From NCBI GenBank assembly GCA_036346395.1, contig CM070601.1:13761763-13825762 (forward strand): a stretch of DNA of 64,000 nt. The letters run 5' to 3'. The stretch is from Hsuehochloa calcarea. Lineage: Eukaryota; Streptophyta; Magnoliopsida; Poales; Poaceae. Made by a program: the position numbers and the translations under genes. Shown piece by piece: positions 23,127-34,914 of the stretch. Each line of letters starts with the position of its first letter. The stretch's first letter is position 1. The notes under the pieces are model-generated. The model was not told the origin of the DNA. It did no database searches and was given only the letters and a program-made list of their open reading frames with translations.

Positions 23127-23843
23127 CTAGTGTTGTGGGTAGGGGTTATAAATAGTCCCCCACCTGCCTCTAGCTCAGAACTTTTGAATATATTTACTCT
23201 CATTGAATACTCTTGAGCTCTTATACACTCTCTACTACTCATTTTCTTTGAATTACCATTTTGAAGTAGTTGAGAGCATTCAAGTACATTGCATCATTAG
23301 TTGATATTGTTGGCACTTGATTTTCCTCAAACAAAACACTTGGTTTATTACCCTTGGTGCTTGCCGGCACCTAGACAGCTTTGGAGGAAGTTTATGCAGT
23401 GAGCTCTTCAAAGAAGATTGTGAAGAGTCCTGGCAATGGATTGTGAAGTAGTTGCGTGCTCACCATCTCCGGAGTGGAGGAAGAGCAATGATAGTGATAG
23501 TGATCGAGGTTCAAGGCTTAATTCGTTGAGTCGACTTAATTCGTTCAAGTTTCCTCAACGTGGACTAGTGAAGACCGGCAAGTCCTTGATACCACAGAAA
23601 AAATATCATTGTCTTAATTCCGCATTTACATTTATAGCTTTTTACTTGTGTAGAATTAATTGGCTAGAATTGTATCTAGTGTTGACTTTGTCTCATATTT
23701 GTCTTCAAAGTCTTAGTAGTTCTTTTATTGCATTTGTTCTAGAAAGTCTTGTTAAAGCAATCTAGTTTAAAATTGTCAATTAGTTAAAAAGTTTTAAAAA
23801 CCTCTTATTCTCCCCGCTCTAGGTGGTTATCCTTGATCCTACA
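23127..23843 (-). mobile_element. Truncated LTR, same family as 56282-57827
   Basis: On minus it begins TGTAGGATCAAGGATAACC, identical to the start of the solo LTR at 56282, and runs collinearly through the 'accttcgccaag'-like centre to the TATA region (GGTTATAAATAG seen on plus at about 23147). The rest of the LTR is missing where it meets the block ending at 23126. Confidence 0.75.
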
Positions 23844-24640
23844 GCCAGGCACAACCCGCCTCCCTCGTCCCTTCTCCCCCTTGCGCCCGTGCGCCTGCTG
23901 CACGCTGTAGTGTCGTAGTGGCACTGCGGCCACACGCCCACGCCGCTCCTCTTCACCCTCCATGCCGCCCACCCGTCCCCATCCGTCCCCTTAGGTCTCT
24001 TCTCCCTCCGCATCGCTCGCCCATCCCCTCTTCTCCCTACACGTCGTATGCCAGCCGCTCGTCTCCCCCTCGCCCTGCCGCCTCCACGCCAGTCGAGATC
24101 CTGCACTCGCACTGGCCTCATCCTCCTCCTCGACGTCGGCCTCGCCCCACCATTGCCGCACCAACCGCGCGCCTGCCCTGGCCCGACCTCACCCACTGCA
24201 GCCTCGCCCAGCCTCCTCCTCCTTGGCATCGGTGCCAGCATCGCCCGCCCTGCCCTCCTCCTCCTCTCCCTCTTCGCAATCGGGTCGTCGTTACGTGCCT
24301 AACATGGCCTGGTACTATTCGTGATGTTCTGGGCCAGCCCATGAACAGTACAGGGTGTGGTGTGCCTAGGCCAGGCTGACAATGTCGTGCCTCGGGTCGG
24401 CCCTACTAGCACGGCCCATCTGGCCACCTCTAAGCAGGACTACAGGAACGAGTGGGGCGGCCAAGTGGTGCTTGCTCGAGCTAGGGTTCCTAGTTCCCAT
24501 GCCCACGCGAGTGAACGCGTTGATCTCAGACCTTCACGCTAGATCTGATGGCCAACAAACGAGAAGGTGATGTGGAATCGTGGATAGCGGCGGAGAGTAG
24601 GACGTGAATGGGGTGTGCTGGGGTTCAAGGGAGAGGCTTG
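23844..24640. other. GC-rich stretch with open frames on both strands, unassigned
   Basis: Long Pro/Arg-rich frames exist on both strands because the DNA is GC-rich and C-skewed. None shows a recognisable domain. In composition it resembles the GC-rich host segments that flank the solo LTR at 56282, so it may be a captured gene 5' end or untranslated leader. Not called as a gene. Confidence 0.3.
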
Positions 24641-24807
24641 AGGAGTAAATATGTTTAATTTAATTAATTAATTTAATAACAGAACAATGGATATTTTATC
24701 CAGCATATTATTATCTGGTTGTTTTTATCTTTTTTAAATAACAACTTTTAATTAATATGACAAAAATAAATAGCTAACAAAAAATTACAAAAATAATTCT
24801 CTATTGC

Positions 24808-25020
24808 CAATTCATTTGGTGACAGGCCTTCTACCGTCAAATGATTTGGCGAATCAGCGACAAGACCGTCGACCAAACAATACCCTATCGCCAAATGATT
24901 CGGCGACAGTTTGACAGAGAAAACTCATGTCGTCAATTCATTTGACGACATGGTCTCATCGTCAAATGAATTGGCTACAGGAGCTACCACATCAGTATGT
25001 CACTAATTTATTTGGCGACA
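24808..25020. repeat. Palindrome array, TCGCCAAATGATTTGGCGA theme
   Basis: Imperfect 20-24-base palindromes recur: TCGCCAAATGATTCGGCGA, GTCGTCAATTCATTTGACGA, CGTCAAATGAATTGGC and others, six or so in 210 bases. A related array stands at 61515-61810. Such subterminal palindromes are common in CACTA and some Mutator-like elements, but no terminal repeats could be found here. Confidence 0.7.
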
Positions 25021-25284
25021 GACAAAGTATTATTTTTTGTAAAAAAAAATTGTCGGCTATTTATTTTTATCATATTATTGCTTGTAGAGAGAGATGATAT
25101 GTAATTTGCTCTCTCCTCCATATTCCCATTTTTCATCTGTAAATGGTGTGCTAGTTGTAAGGTGATGTTGATGACCTGTAGAATACACACACCGAATTGT
25201 AAAACATCCAAAATGTAAAACATGTATACATTCACCGTCGGCGATTGTACGTCCTAAAGATCCATCTTTCCTCGCGTGTGTTTG

Positions 25285-25400
25285 CGCAGATGAATTCCGG
25301 GGCAAAATTCCTTTGGCGGTAGTCTGGTAACCCCGGCACCGATGCTGAACGGCAACACCTGCCAAAGGAAAACTTGCCCAGCAATGCAGCTGCACATCTC
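25285..25400 (+). ncRNA. MIR399: MIR399-type hairpin 1
   Basis: The 3' arm carries TGCCAAAGGAAAACTTGCCC at 25360, and the 5' arm GGGGCAAAATTCCTTTGGCG at about 25299; they pair over about 21 bases with a 40-base loop. The miR399 family has TGCCAAAGGAGA-TTGCCC; here G11 is A, so it is a divergent member. MiR399 is known to repress the ubiquitin-conjugating enzyme PHO2 in phosphate starvation. No exact P1BS motif was seen upstream. Confidence 0.7.
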
Positions 25401-26330
25401 ATGATCACAGCCAACTGTCTCCCTGTGTAAATACTTAGCTTCATGTGTAGGCTGTAGAGCACACAGTTTAGTGATCACTGTGCAGTGACATTCATACTCC
25501 CTCCTGCATGATATAGGGCAGCGAGGCCTATGCAGATATGCACAGCCTTTCTCTGCTCCAGTTGCAAAGGCGCAATGAGGAACTGAGGATATACTGTAGG
25601 ACAATACCCGGTCTAGATGACGCCCACATACAAGGACAAAGGCTGAATAGGAGAGATCATTGCAATGCATGGCTCTCCAAGCTTTAGGTCATGATACTAC
25701 TTCCTCGTCTATTCTTAGCCTCATTCTCCTGCGGTCCAGAGCATGTAAAATAGTATCAGGTACCTGCAAAGAAATCTTGCTACATCTGAATTTCTTCACT
25801 CGGTGCAATCATACTAGCCTTTAGTCCATAATGCAGTGCGTGATGCAAATTTGGGACAAGTAAATGGAACTTAGGAGCAGCAAATTGATCATCTCCGGGA
25901 GGTCTCTGCGACCACCCAGAGCTGGACAGGTCACTGGCCTGTCGGAAAGGCCGCGCTAGCTACGTACCTCAGAAAGACGTACGGGCTCTGCAGATTTATT
26001 CCCTTGAGACCACCGGAATAAGGATCGAATCATGGAAAGGCCTTACGAGCAGGAAAGGTGAGCAAGCCCTAAAGGAAAGAATAGGATATCCAAGAGCATG
26101 TTCCCTGCTAGTTCCTGGCTCCTGGGACCCTCCTCTTGCACTGCACACGCACAGAGATGCGAAGGCGCCATGACGATGGTGTGGTGAAAAATTAGCTCGA
26201 TCGGATTGATTTCGCGGTGACTAGCTCGTGTTGGACGATCGGTTGCTTCAACCTTTTGTTACAATGTGCAGTAGAAATGCAGAATTGAGTACTCGCCCGA
26301 GTTTACGTGTTTTTTTTAATAGAAAACACG
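25401..26330. other. No gene recognised
   Basis: Intergenic sequence downstream of the first MIR399 hairpin; it may include the 3' part of the primary transcript. No frame or repeat stands out. Confidence 0.4.
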
Positions 26331-26758
26331 GATGTTATTAAATCATGGAAACACCAACGTTATAATCCGAGTTCAACCAACAAGATTGGAAAACTGGAGG
26401 AACAATAAACCAAGTAACAACTAAGTGATCCCTACAGCTAGCCTTGGCAAAATTACGAGTAACTTCATTACCCGAGCAACGAACATCATTAATCTCAAAT
26501 GCTTCAAAGTTACGTAGCATTCTTTTGATATCTTCGATCTGTGGGCAATAAAGCGAATGATCTAATTCCTCGCTTTGCAACTTCTGAGACACGCCCACAT
26601 TGTCCATCTCCAGTACCGGCCTACTGACACCCAGCTCTATGGCTAGCTCCACTGCTCATTTACAAGCTACGATTTATGGCAAAACTGGATCAGCAACAGA
26701 GTCCGGAGAATGGCAAGCTCCAGCATGGAACAAACCATGGTGATCTCTAAGCACCACA

Positions 26759-28623
26759 CATTACTACAGAAAAGGTCTTCACATACGGTTCAAAAACGTC
26801 ATCACAGACGGTTTCGTGAGCTGTTTGAGTTTACGGGTCAGTAACAACATGAGGTCATCATAGACGGTTTTCGAACCGACTGTGATGCGGACTATCACAG
26901 ACGGTTATTAACCCAGAACCGTCTGTGATAGTTGATGTATCACTGATGGTTTGTAGATGAAACCGTCTGTGATAGCTGATGTATCACAGACGGTTTGTCC
27001 TAAGAAGCCGTCTGTGATAGTTTGACCTACAGCTCTCTATTCATTTCACCTTTGTATGTGTAACTGTATTCATACCGGTCAATTTCTCACTTGTGTCCCA
27101 TTGTCCTGCCATTCCATTCCTGATCTCTTCTCTATAAAATCCTGGTTTTAAATGCACAAGCAAGCAGTACTGCTTGAGATTTTACAGAGATTAGACCAGG
27201 AATGGAATGGTAGGACAATGGGACGCAAGTGGGGAGAATTGACCGGCATGAACACGGTAAAACAGGCAAAGGTGAAATGAATGACGAGAGGTAGGTGAAG
27301 AGGTGTTGTAGTAGTTTTTACTTATTTGATCATGTTTTGGAATGGAATAGGTCGTCTGGGGAAGAAGAGGTCGCCGGGGAGGAGCTATTGAACAACCAAA
27401 CTGGACATCAAGTTCATATATAAGGAACCATGAAATCCTTGATAATAATCCCACAAGTGAAACAGGTTGGTTGTAATTTTCGCAGAACCATGAAATAAGT
27501 GATTATGCCAGATTAACACATAAAGAACCTAATCTTTGTAGAGCATAGTCAGTTTTTGGTGCAATGATAGCTAGCAAAAGACTCCATGAAAGAAAGCATT
27601 GCATTAATTAGCGAATCGCTTTGATCTAATTGATTTTGATAAGTCAGTTGATACTAATGTATGAGTTTTGGTAATAGCACAAGCACAACAGAATGAAAGC
27701 ATCTTCAAGTATAAATCAAGAACACAATTTTTCCAACACCACAACACACATTGCAGCTTAGCGTCGCCACAACACGACAACACACGTCGCAATAGCTTGG
27801 TTCACATGAATACTAACAGCACAAACCAATAGATGATAGATCTATCTTATCTCGACATCGCCAGTATCGGTGGTGAGGTAGCCGAGGCCAAGGTCGGTAG
27901 AGAGGTAGCCGGGGGAGGTTGGTGGAGAGGTAGCTGGTCGGGTCGCACACGCCCGGGGGAGGACGAAGAGGGGAATGCAAATCTGGAGGCGGGGAGGTGG
28001 ATTTGGCTAGGGGAAGGTCGATTGGACCAGCGACGGCGACGACGTCGCCGTAGTTGTGTCATGACGGTGACACTGCATAAGACACTCTTATCGTAAGAGT
28101 GTCTTGTGCAGTGAATAGTGGTGTCACAACCGGCAGCAACGGGAGGAAGGGCGGCGTCGGCGACGGGGTCGGGGAGAAGGTGCGACTTGGGGGGTGGCCA
28201 TCGGGGAGGAGGCTTCGGGCGGCAACGTCGAGGTCGAGGGCTCTCGGGTGGGGAGGGGAACGGGCAAGAGAGTTTGGGCACTAGGGAGTGACGAGTTAGA
28301 GCGCAAACCCTAGCGGGCTCCTACTAATAAAGGAATATCACAGACGGTACTATTATCGAACCGTTAGTGATACTTATCAATCGGATGATGTGGTATCTGT
28401 TTTTAATATCACAGACGGTTGTTGTTCAGAACCGTCTGTGATACTTCACTGACGGTTTTCAACATGAACCGTATGTGATATTACCTCTTCACAGACTATT
28501 CTTAGCGTAGCCTGTAACACAAACGGTCGCTAAACAAAAATCATCTGTGATTATATTTAATACTGACGGTTTTGTTCAACTGTCTATGATAAGATATCCA
28601 GTATTAGCATTTTTGTAGTAGTA
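26759..28623. mobile_element. Non-autonomous CACTA element (1865 bp)
   Basis: Left end CATTACTACAGAAAAGG and right end, read inward on minus, TACTACTACAAAAATGC both match the CACTACTACARAAA terminus with one or two changes. The 3-bp flanks ACA (26756-26758) and ACA (28624-28626) are the expected target duplication. Both ends carry subterminal palindromes ATCACAGACGGTT...AACCGTCTGTGAT (26800-27020; 28335-28590). No transposase is present. Inside are a long inverted repeat (27036-27284) and a GC-rich segment with Arg/Pro-rich open frames at 27.85-28.3 kb, perhaps a captured gene piece. Confidence 0.9.
27036..27284. repeat. Inverted repeat with about 88-base arms
   Basis: Left arm 27036-27122 and right arm 27196-27284 are reverse complements with roughly 85-90 percent identity: CATTCCATTCCTG against CAGGAATGGAATG, and CATTTCACCTTTG against CAAAGGTGAAATG. 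The loop is about 73 bases. A transcript would form a long imperfect hairpin of the sort that can be diced into small RNAs. Confidence 0.85.
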
Positions 28624-28929
28624 ACATCAACTCCTCCGTTGCTCTTTGCAAGATTGAAAGCCCCATCCGCATTAGCATTGAGCCAACCCATAGGTGGAGC
28701 GGTCCAGTGTTCTCTCTATTTTGGTTGGGGTGGTGGCACTGATTGTCTGAGTACTCCCCTTTCCCCCCACAAGACTGACAACCCGGTTTGCAATTGTGCA
28801 TAATTCATCCCTACGACTCAGATTCCCTCGCACCATTCCTAGCACGCCAAATTTCATAGATACTAAGCTTAGTTCATCTCTTCCCAATTTGTCAATCCAG
28901 TCCAACATCCAACATCCACTCAGCTAAAA

Positions 28930-29880
28930 AAAAATTATCCATTGATCTTTCTTGAATTTTTTATCCATTGACTTTCTTGCGGTGCCCGCAACGTAAGGCA
29001 TCTCCGAGTTTACGTTTTAAGGAGCAGTTTATTGGCGTGAGATTGAAATATAAAAAATTGTGTTTGCTGCGTATGAATAGTGTGCCGGTCCCCCTTGCTT
29101 TCTGTACGTACCTACCGGTTCATGCATTCGCATCCGAATTTTTAAAAATCCTAATCCCATCACAGTGGGTTGTTGTCGATATTTATTATGCTCAGCAACA
29201 CAATTTGGACTGTTGGTACCCGCTCGCCGATCAAATGAACGACAAAAAGAGTAAAGATAACGGACGACTATTAACTCTAATTTTTAAATAGTAGAGAAAA
29301 ACAAATCTAATCCATGTATTATACTGTTTATCCGACAACAATGTCAAGAAGTAAATGATCAGCATAATACAAGTACTAAAAACACAGAGGACATGATAAT
29401 CCTTTCGAAATGTCCTACATGCGTGTTTAGGCATTGTTCGCTCAACGTCGAAGAACTTGTACACTCATATAATGACTTTGCCGTACGTTAGTGGCACCGT
29501 CGTGTTCGTAAGGTATTAGAAATTCATCCAACCTCCTATATCAATGGGCCTCTCCTTCGTGTACGCTTAATTCAGTATGGCTACATGCGATACCAAATTA
29601 CGGAGTACGTACCAATTAGCTCTACATGAAGGCGCATTTGGGCATGAATGCATGCATTCATCTTCCAAGTAAATAGCCAATATGCCGCACTGCATGCCTG
29701 CAACACCACCAATTCATTTCACACGTTAAATTTACCTGTCTAGCTCTCACGTACGGTTTCTATCTTCTAGACTTACAGAAGAAGGATACCAAATTGCAAG
29801 TGCAGTCGTGGGCAAGTGCGCGTTACAAATTTACGATTGCAAGGAAGCAAACTAGGCAAACTACACATGCATATGATTTT
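28930..29880. other. No gene recognised
   Basis: Intergenic sequence between the RNase H-like remnant and the second MIR399 hairpin. No convincing frame, repeat end or regulatory motif was seen. Confidence 0.4.
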
Positions 29881-29884
29881 GTGG

Positions 29885-29975
29885 CCGCAAAGCTGCATTT
29901 CTGGGCAAGCCTCCTTTGGCAGTGACCGGTTGATCAGGCGACTGCCAAAGGAGACCCACCCAATATCCACGTCTG
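29885..29975 (-). ncRNA. MIR399: MIR399-type hairpin 2
   Basis: On minus the 3' arm is TGCCAAAGGAGGCTTGCCCA (29921 to 29902) and the 5' arm GGGTGGGTCTCCTTTGGCAG (about 29961 to 29942), with a short loop of about 20 bases. The minus reading fits miR399 (TTGCCC at the 3' end) better than the plus reading, where the tail is CCCACCC. A TATA-like CCTATATACT lies at about 30014-30005 on minus. Confidence 0.8.
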
Positions 29976-29989
29976 GTCTTGCACGTTGA

Positions 29990-31337
29990 TGTTTCGCCTT
30001 CTCAAAGTATATAGGAAAAATCAGATATTCGCACAGTTTTGAAATAGGAGAGCGGTCATATTAAGAGATATGTCACTATGTACTATTTGCATCATATTTG
30101 TACATATTCAGACCTTTACTTGACTACGTATTCTTGTATGGACGAAAATATCCCCACATGCCCTGTCCATTACTACCGACGGGACCAGTCCTAACATATG
30201 TGGTGATAACTTGTTATGTACACCAAACACCATGCTATCTCCGGAACATTGAATCATGCAAAATCGAGGTAGAGAATGGATTTGAGACTGAACAGACAGG
30301 TTCAGTCGGTAGTAACGGACAGGGCAGGTGGGGGCATTTTCATCTATACAATAATATGTAATCAAGTGCGGGGTCTGAATGCGTACAAAAGTGATACAAA
30401 GGGTACCTATTGACATATCTCCAAATATAGTCATTCTTTAATGATATATTTTTTAAAAAAATCTTTTCAGTGGTATATTTTAAAAATGCACACTTTACGA
30501 TGTCATATCTAAAAAAATTAAGTATATATAGATATTGAACGGCTCGCGCAGCGGCGTCACGAATGCATTATTCGCAGCGCAAGATATATGAAGAAAAGTG
30601 TTTTTGAGATAAAAAAAATGATATCTGAAGATGTATCAGGCTTCTTTTTTTCACGGCTAATCGTTTCAGTTACGTTTGCATTTTGATGATTGCTCGCTGT
30701 CGATTTTGTGCTTGGTCGATCTGCATGGGTTGGTGTGGATGGTGATCATTGATCCACGCTCTTGATCAACTCCTCCTGGATATACCTGACCTCTAGCATA
30801 TGCTGCAGAAATTAGCAGGACGGGGGAAAGAGCTTTAGCCTAATCTCCATGCAGCGTTTAAGATCGATGAAATGAGCATTATTTTGTCGTTTACCCTAGA
30901 AGGAATTATTTAATACATGATTTGATATATTTCTTTCGTTAAGGTAATTAAGATCATTTCTCTTCTTAACGTTAAGTGGTCTCCTTGATTTGCGTTATGA
31001 AGAGCCATAGTTGTTCAGAGTTATTGGAAAACAAAGTTGTTCGGGTAACAATGCAAAGCTGTGTTTTTTTTAGCTTTTTTTTACGGTGTACTTAATTCAA
31101 TATAGCTTGTCTATTTTTTTTATCTAACGGTTCAGATTAGTTATGATTTAGTTATACTACACCTAACAATATGAGTAGTACAATCTCGATGTGGTAGAAT
31201 TGTAATTGTCTATGTGTGGATCACATAACACAAGAGTAATATTTTAAACTCTAATTGAAAAAGTTCATAATACTCTCACAAAAAAAATATAAATACAAAG
31301 AAAAATATATTCTGCTCTTAACAAATCAGTGGTCATA
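29990..31337. other. No gene recognised
   Basis: Contains the likely promoter of hairpin 2 (minus strand). The near-P1BS words GAATATCT and GGATATTT (minus) each differ by one base from GNATATNC. The rest is AT-rich and featureless. Confidence 0.35.
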
Positions 31338-33874
31338 TCTATTGTCTTATTAAAGCAAAGTCAAAAGAAGTCACCACGTTCGCTCTTAAGGGGATCTTGT
31401 GTTAATCGGTGGAAAAAGAGAAATATCTACATTGTCGATGATGATGGTCCAGATTATAACAGTCTAGATTAAAAGAAAGAAACCATGTCAAGTACAATAA
31501 AACTAAAATTTGGAATAAAAATAAAATATAATATAATCAACAAATTAATTTCTAAATGAATTTCTAAGTAAAAGAGTCCATATCAAGCACAATAAAAACA
31601 AAATTAGGAATAAAAAAATATGCTATTTGATTTCCAAAGAAATTTATAAGTAAAATTTTTAAATAATTATAATTTGGAATAAAAATCAACCAAATTGGAA
31701 ATCAAATTATCAATTTGATTTTGATACGAATTCCAATAATTATAATCCAGAATAAAAATTAAAAATTAATTGGAAATTATATTTGTATATGAAATCCAAC
31801 AAAAAAATATAACCAAAATTTGAAAATAATAATAATAAAGTTAGCAATTTGATTTCAATATGAATTCCAAAGTAAAATCCCTAAATAACTGTAATTCAGG
31901 AATAAAATTTAAGAAAAATAGCAATTGGATTTGGATATGAATTCCAAGAAAAAAGATCTGGAATTTGAAACAAAAAAATAAAATAAAATTTGCAATTCGA
32001 TTTCCATACGAATTCCACATAATAAATTAAATAAATTTAGCAATTTAATTTGTATATGAACTCCGATAAAAATAACTAAAATATTGAATAAAAATAAAAG
32101 TTATAATGAGGATGACAAAAATAGTGTCAGAGGAGACATAGAAGAAAAGAAGGTGCCACATTCGCTCTCAAGGTCACATGTTTCTATTTTTGCTTTCTAT
32201 GGAATAAAAATTAAAAAAATAACTAAAATTTTGATTAAGAAAATACAAGTTATAACAAGGTTAGCACAAATGGTGTTGGAGGAGACCACGAAAGACTGCA
32301 ATGATATCGATTTGTTCTACAAGAAAACATTGACCCACGGGGAAGCGAAGAACCATGGCGATGGAGATGAGGACAATATCATGCTGCTCGCCGGAGCCAT
32401 TGAAGAGAAAGTCCAATGTGAGCCAAGGGCCCACGATGACAAGTGTTGAGCGTCGACGTTGTTGAAGAAGTTAGTGGGCAAAGAAGCTCGGTAATAAGGA
32501 AGCACTAGCAGGGAGAAGATGAAGCTTTGCATTGAAGATAAGCTATGGACGGTACAGGGTCATCGAGTAGCTAGCAGTGTGCCATCACTGGTGAGGGGCA
32601 CGTCGTCGCCGACCATGGCGAAAAGATTCTATATATCATTAGACAACGACTAAAGTAGACACACCGATATTAGTGGAGATGGGAGGTCACCATGGTTAGT
32701 GAGGAAGCCACAACGTTGAGTTGGCAAACGTCGAAGAAGAGGAGCAATCAACAAGAGAGAATATGGCATCGAGCATGTATAACATCGTGCATCCGTACAA
32801 ATAGAAGCGTGGGTGTACAGAGGTAGAGGACCAAAAAGCTTAGAGTAGAGATGGCGCAGCTGTAGGGAATATGCTCGAGGTCACCGGAGAGAGCATGACA
32901 CATGTCCCAGCTTGGATCGACAACGGTTGCATGTGTATGCGTGTTGATATCGCAATAGTTAGAATTGGGCAATAATTAGGGAGAAGTTGAAGATAACTAT
33001 GTGGTAAAGTATTGCATTGGAAAGGGTAACAGCTGAGAGGGATCGATCAAGATTTGATCTTACTATTAGAGGTTGAAGCAAAAAAAAGTTGTGATGACGA
33101 GAAGAGATAGAAGTCACACGATTTGATGGGGCAACCGGCGTGTGAGGGGAGATAAGTTCAAGGTAGGTCGCCCATGATGTATCGGTGTATGCATAAGCAA
33201 GGCACTATAATACATTATATTATGTAAACTAACAAGATAATTTATGACACACATAATCAACGTATTGCTTGAGATTAAATAAAGGTACATGTGCATGCAT
33301 ACAATTTGGAAAAAAAAAAACTAATAGAGTAAGTATATGAGCATGCAGCTACATGATCCATGCATGATGTTGACTTATTATGCTTAATGATTTTCTTCTC
33401 TCAAAGCACATACTTCAATTATATGTTTCTCAGGTTGTAATTTTCTTCAGGCTTATATTGTCATTTCCAATATCTAGGATATCTTAAAAGTCTAAATAGC
33501 ATACAAGATACGTAAATATATTCTCAATTATTTATACAAACTTCGAAACAAATCTAGCCGCACATGCATGAAGAATATGGGCATGCATACAATTTGGAAA
33601 GAAAAAAATAACTAATATAGTAAGAGTATAGGCATGCAGCTACATGATCTATGCCTGATGTGGACTTATTATGCTAAATGATTTTGTTCTCTCAAAGCAC
33701 ATATTTCAATTACGTTCCTCATGTTGTAATTTCCTTCGAGTTTCTATTGTCATTTTCAATATCTAGGATATCTTACAAGTTTAAATAGCCTACAAGATAT
33801 GTAAATATATTCCCAATCTTTTATAAAACTTTAAAACAAATCTAACCACGTAAATACGCAGACCACCCTGCTAG
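31338..33874 (+). mobile_element. Non-autonomous Helitron, copy 2
   Basis: Starts TCTATTGTCTTATTAAAGC after A and ends CCACCCTGCTAG before T. It is a diverged copy of the element at 3968-6572 in the opposite orientation, collinear over its full length, including the AT-rich minisatellite and the coding-like stretch around 32270-33300. It has only a single 87-base-type unit where copy 1 has two. No Rep/helicase coding sequence. Confidence 0.85.
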
Positions 33875-34784
33875 TTTAATTTATACCACCACCATATACT
33901 ACTAGTAGAACATACTACCATATACTACTAGTAGAATATACCGTAAAATTTCTATTTTTTTAACGGAAATTCACCCGAACAGGGTTCAGTTATAATGTGA
34001 AGCTTCAGTACCAGACTTGATATAAAATCTGAACTTCTCAATTCAAAGTTTAAATAAACCAATGACTAATTATCCAAAGTTCAATAGACCTCATGTTAAG
34101 ACAATTCGTTAGCATATTTCATTTCCGTCATTGCTGATCAAAGTGGCCCAACACCAAGTCTGATAGCTACACTGCTAGCTCCAGCATAGCTAGACACTCT
34201 TGGAGAGGTATACCTCTTTTATGTCTGGTGTTTCAGTCAGGAAAAGAAGATCAACTACTCCCGAATAGAGAAGATCCAATGGAATGTGCCCTATAGCAGT
34301 ACCATCTAAAACCATGCGAAGATTTGAGTTTGTGCCTCCTCATGGGCCAAGACAAAGCATAAATCAATTATTCCTTTATTCCTTCGTTCCATGTGGAATG
34401 CCTCGGTGAGTTCAACAGCAACAGCTCAGTTAAAAGCTAGTTAGATAGCTCAGAATAAGATCTATTCATATATGGGTTGATATTTTGCTGCTGCAGTGAT
34501 ACTTAGTGCTAGCGCTGCTCTAAATTTCTGCTTATGTAGTTTTGTCTTACATTAGCCACTAATTCTCAAGCTGTAACATTGCATTAATTGCTTGGCCTCG
34601 TGAGTCCTGAGGTAGTAACATTATCGGATGAACATACAAAAGGCACTTGTATTAAAGATCAGGGAAAGGCTGGTTGCTTTGAGGGGATAATGAGGACCAT
34701 TCCTCGAGCACATTCCAAAGGAAACCTGATAGAGAGACCACCGGCAAGAAAGGTAGCTCCTCCGGAATAGTCCTCAGCCTCGGA
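33875..34784. other. No gene recognised
   Basis: Intergenic sequence upstream of the third MIR399 hairpin. It begins with a short direct repeat, 'catatactactagtagaa' twice near 33890-33940. Nothing else could be assigned. Confidence 0.4.
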
Positions 34785-34792
34785 GCATATGC
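34785..34792. promoter_or_regulatory. P1BS motif GCATATGC
   Basis: Exact match to GNATATNC, the palindromic site bound by PHR-type MYB factors under phosphate starvation. It lies about 36 bases before a TATA box and about 150 bases before the miR399 star arm, the expected arrangement for a phosphate-responsive MIR399 promoter. Confidence 0.75.
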
Positions 34793-34827
34793 CATCATAG
34801 ATCCATTTCTCCAGGCCGATCGCGCCC

Positions 34828-34835
34828 TATATAAG
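34828..34835 (+). promoter_or_regulatory. TATA box TATATAAG
   Basis: CCCTATATAAGCGAGGCC is a strong plant TATA context. Transcription would begin about 30 bases downstream, near 34860, before the hairpin. Confidence 0.7.
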
Positions 34836-34914
34836 CGAGGCCAAGGCGCAACTGTGTTCATCGACGAGCGTCAGAACTTCAGAGAATTGAGTCAGGAAGA
34901 GAAGATTGATCGAT

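Larger units (their letters stand above)
26338..28915 (-). pseudogene. RNase H-like (RVT_3) protein fragment split by a CACTA element
   Basis: Upstream half on minus, before the insertion: EIWRARNGARES near 28840, then WTAPPMGWLNANADGAFNLA at about 28710-28650 with GGVDV, the start of the RNase H-like fold of LINE-derived plant proteins (first Asp in NADGAF). After the CACTA element, VVLRDHHGLFHAGACHSPDS at about 26757 and ELAIELGVSRPVLEMDNVGV at 26650 with the second Asp, ending near 26338. Stops (LP*, CK*) and shifts are present in both halves. It is therefore an already decaying LINE-type or domesticated RNase H sequence interrupted later. Confidence 0.75.

Noticed and set aside
23819..24379. 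Long Pro/Arg-rich frames on both strands
   Set aside because: Complementary low-complexity frames caused by GC skew; they also cross the LTR border at 23843.
24808..25020. Palindrome arrays as a CRISPR-like array
   Set aside because: Eukaryotic DNA, units are diverged palindromes with short variable spacing, no identical repeats or spacers of fixed size.
25254..25670. 138-codon Cys-rich frame on minus
   Set aside because: It runs antisense through the MIR399 hairpin and has no recognisable domain; the Cys content follows from the local sequence.
27847..28281. 144-codon Pro/Arg-rich frame on minus inside the CACTA element
   Set aside because: Low complexity and open on both strands. A captured gene piece is possible but cannot be supported.
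29943..29963. Plus-strand TGCCAAAGGAGACCCACCC as the mature miR399
   Set aside because: The tail lacks TTGCCC; the minus-strand arm has it, so the plus-strand sequence is the complement of the star arm.
3968..33874. The inverted 2.5-kb copies as terminal inverted repeats of one 30-kb transposon
   Set aside because: Each copy has its own TC and CTAG ends and its own A/T site, and the left one has an empty paralogous site, so they are independent Helitron insertions.
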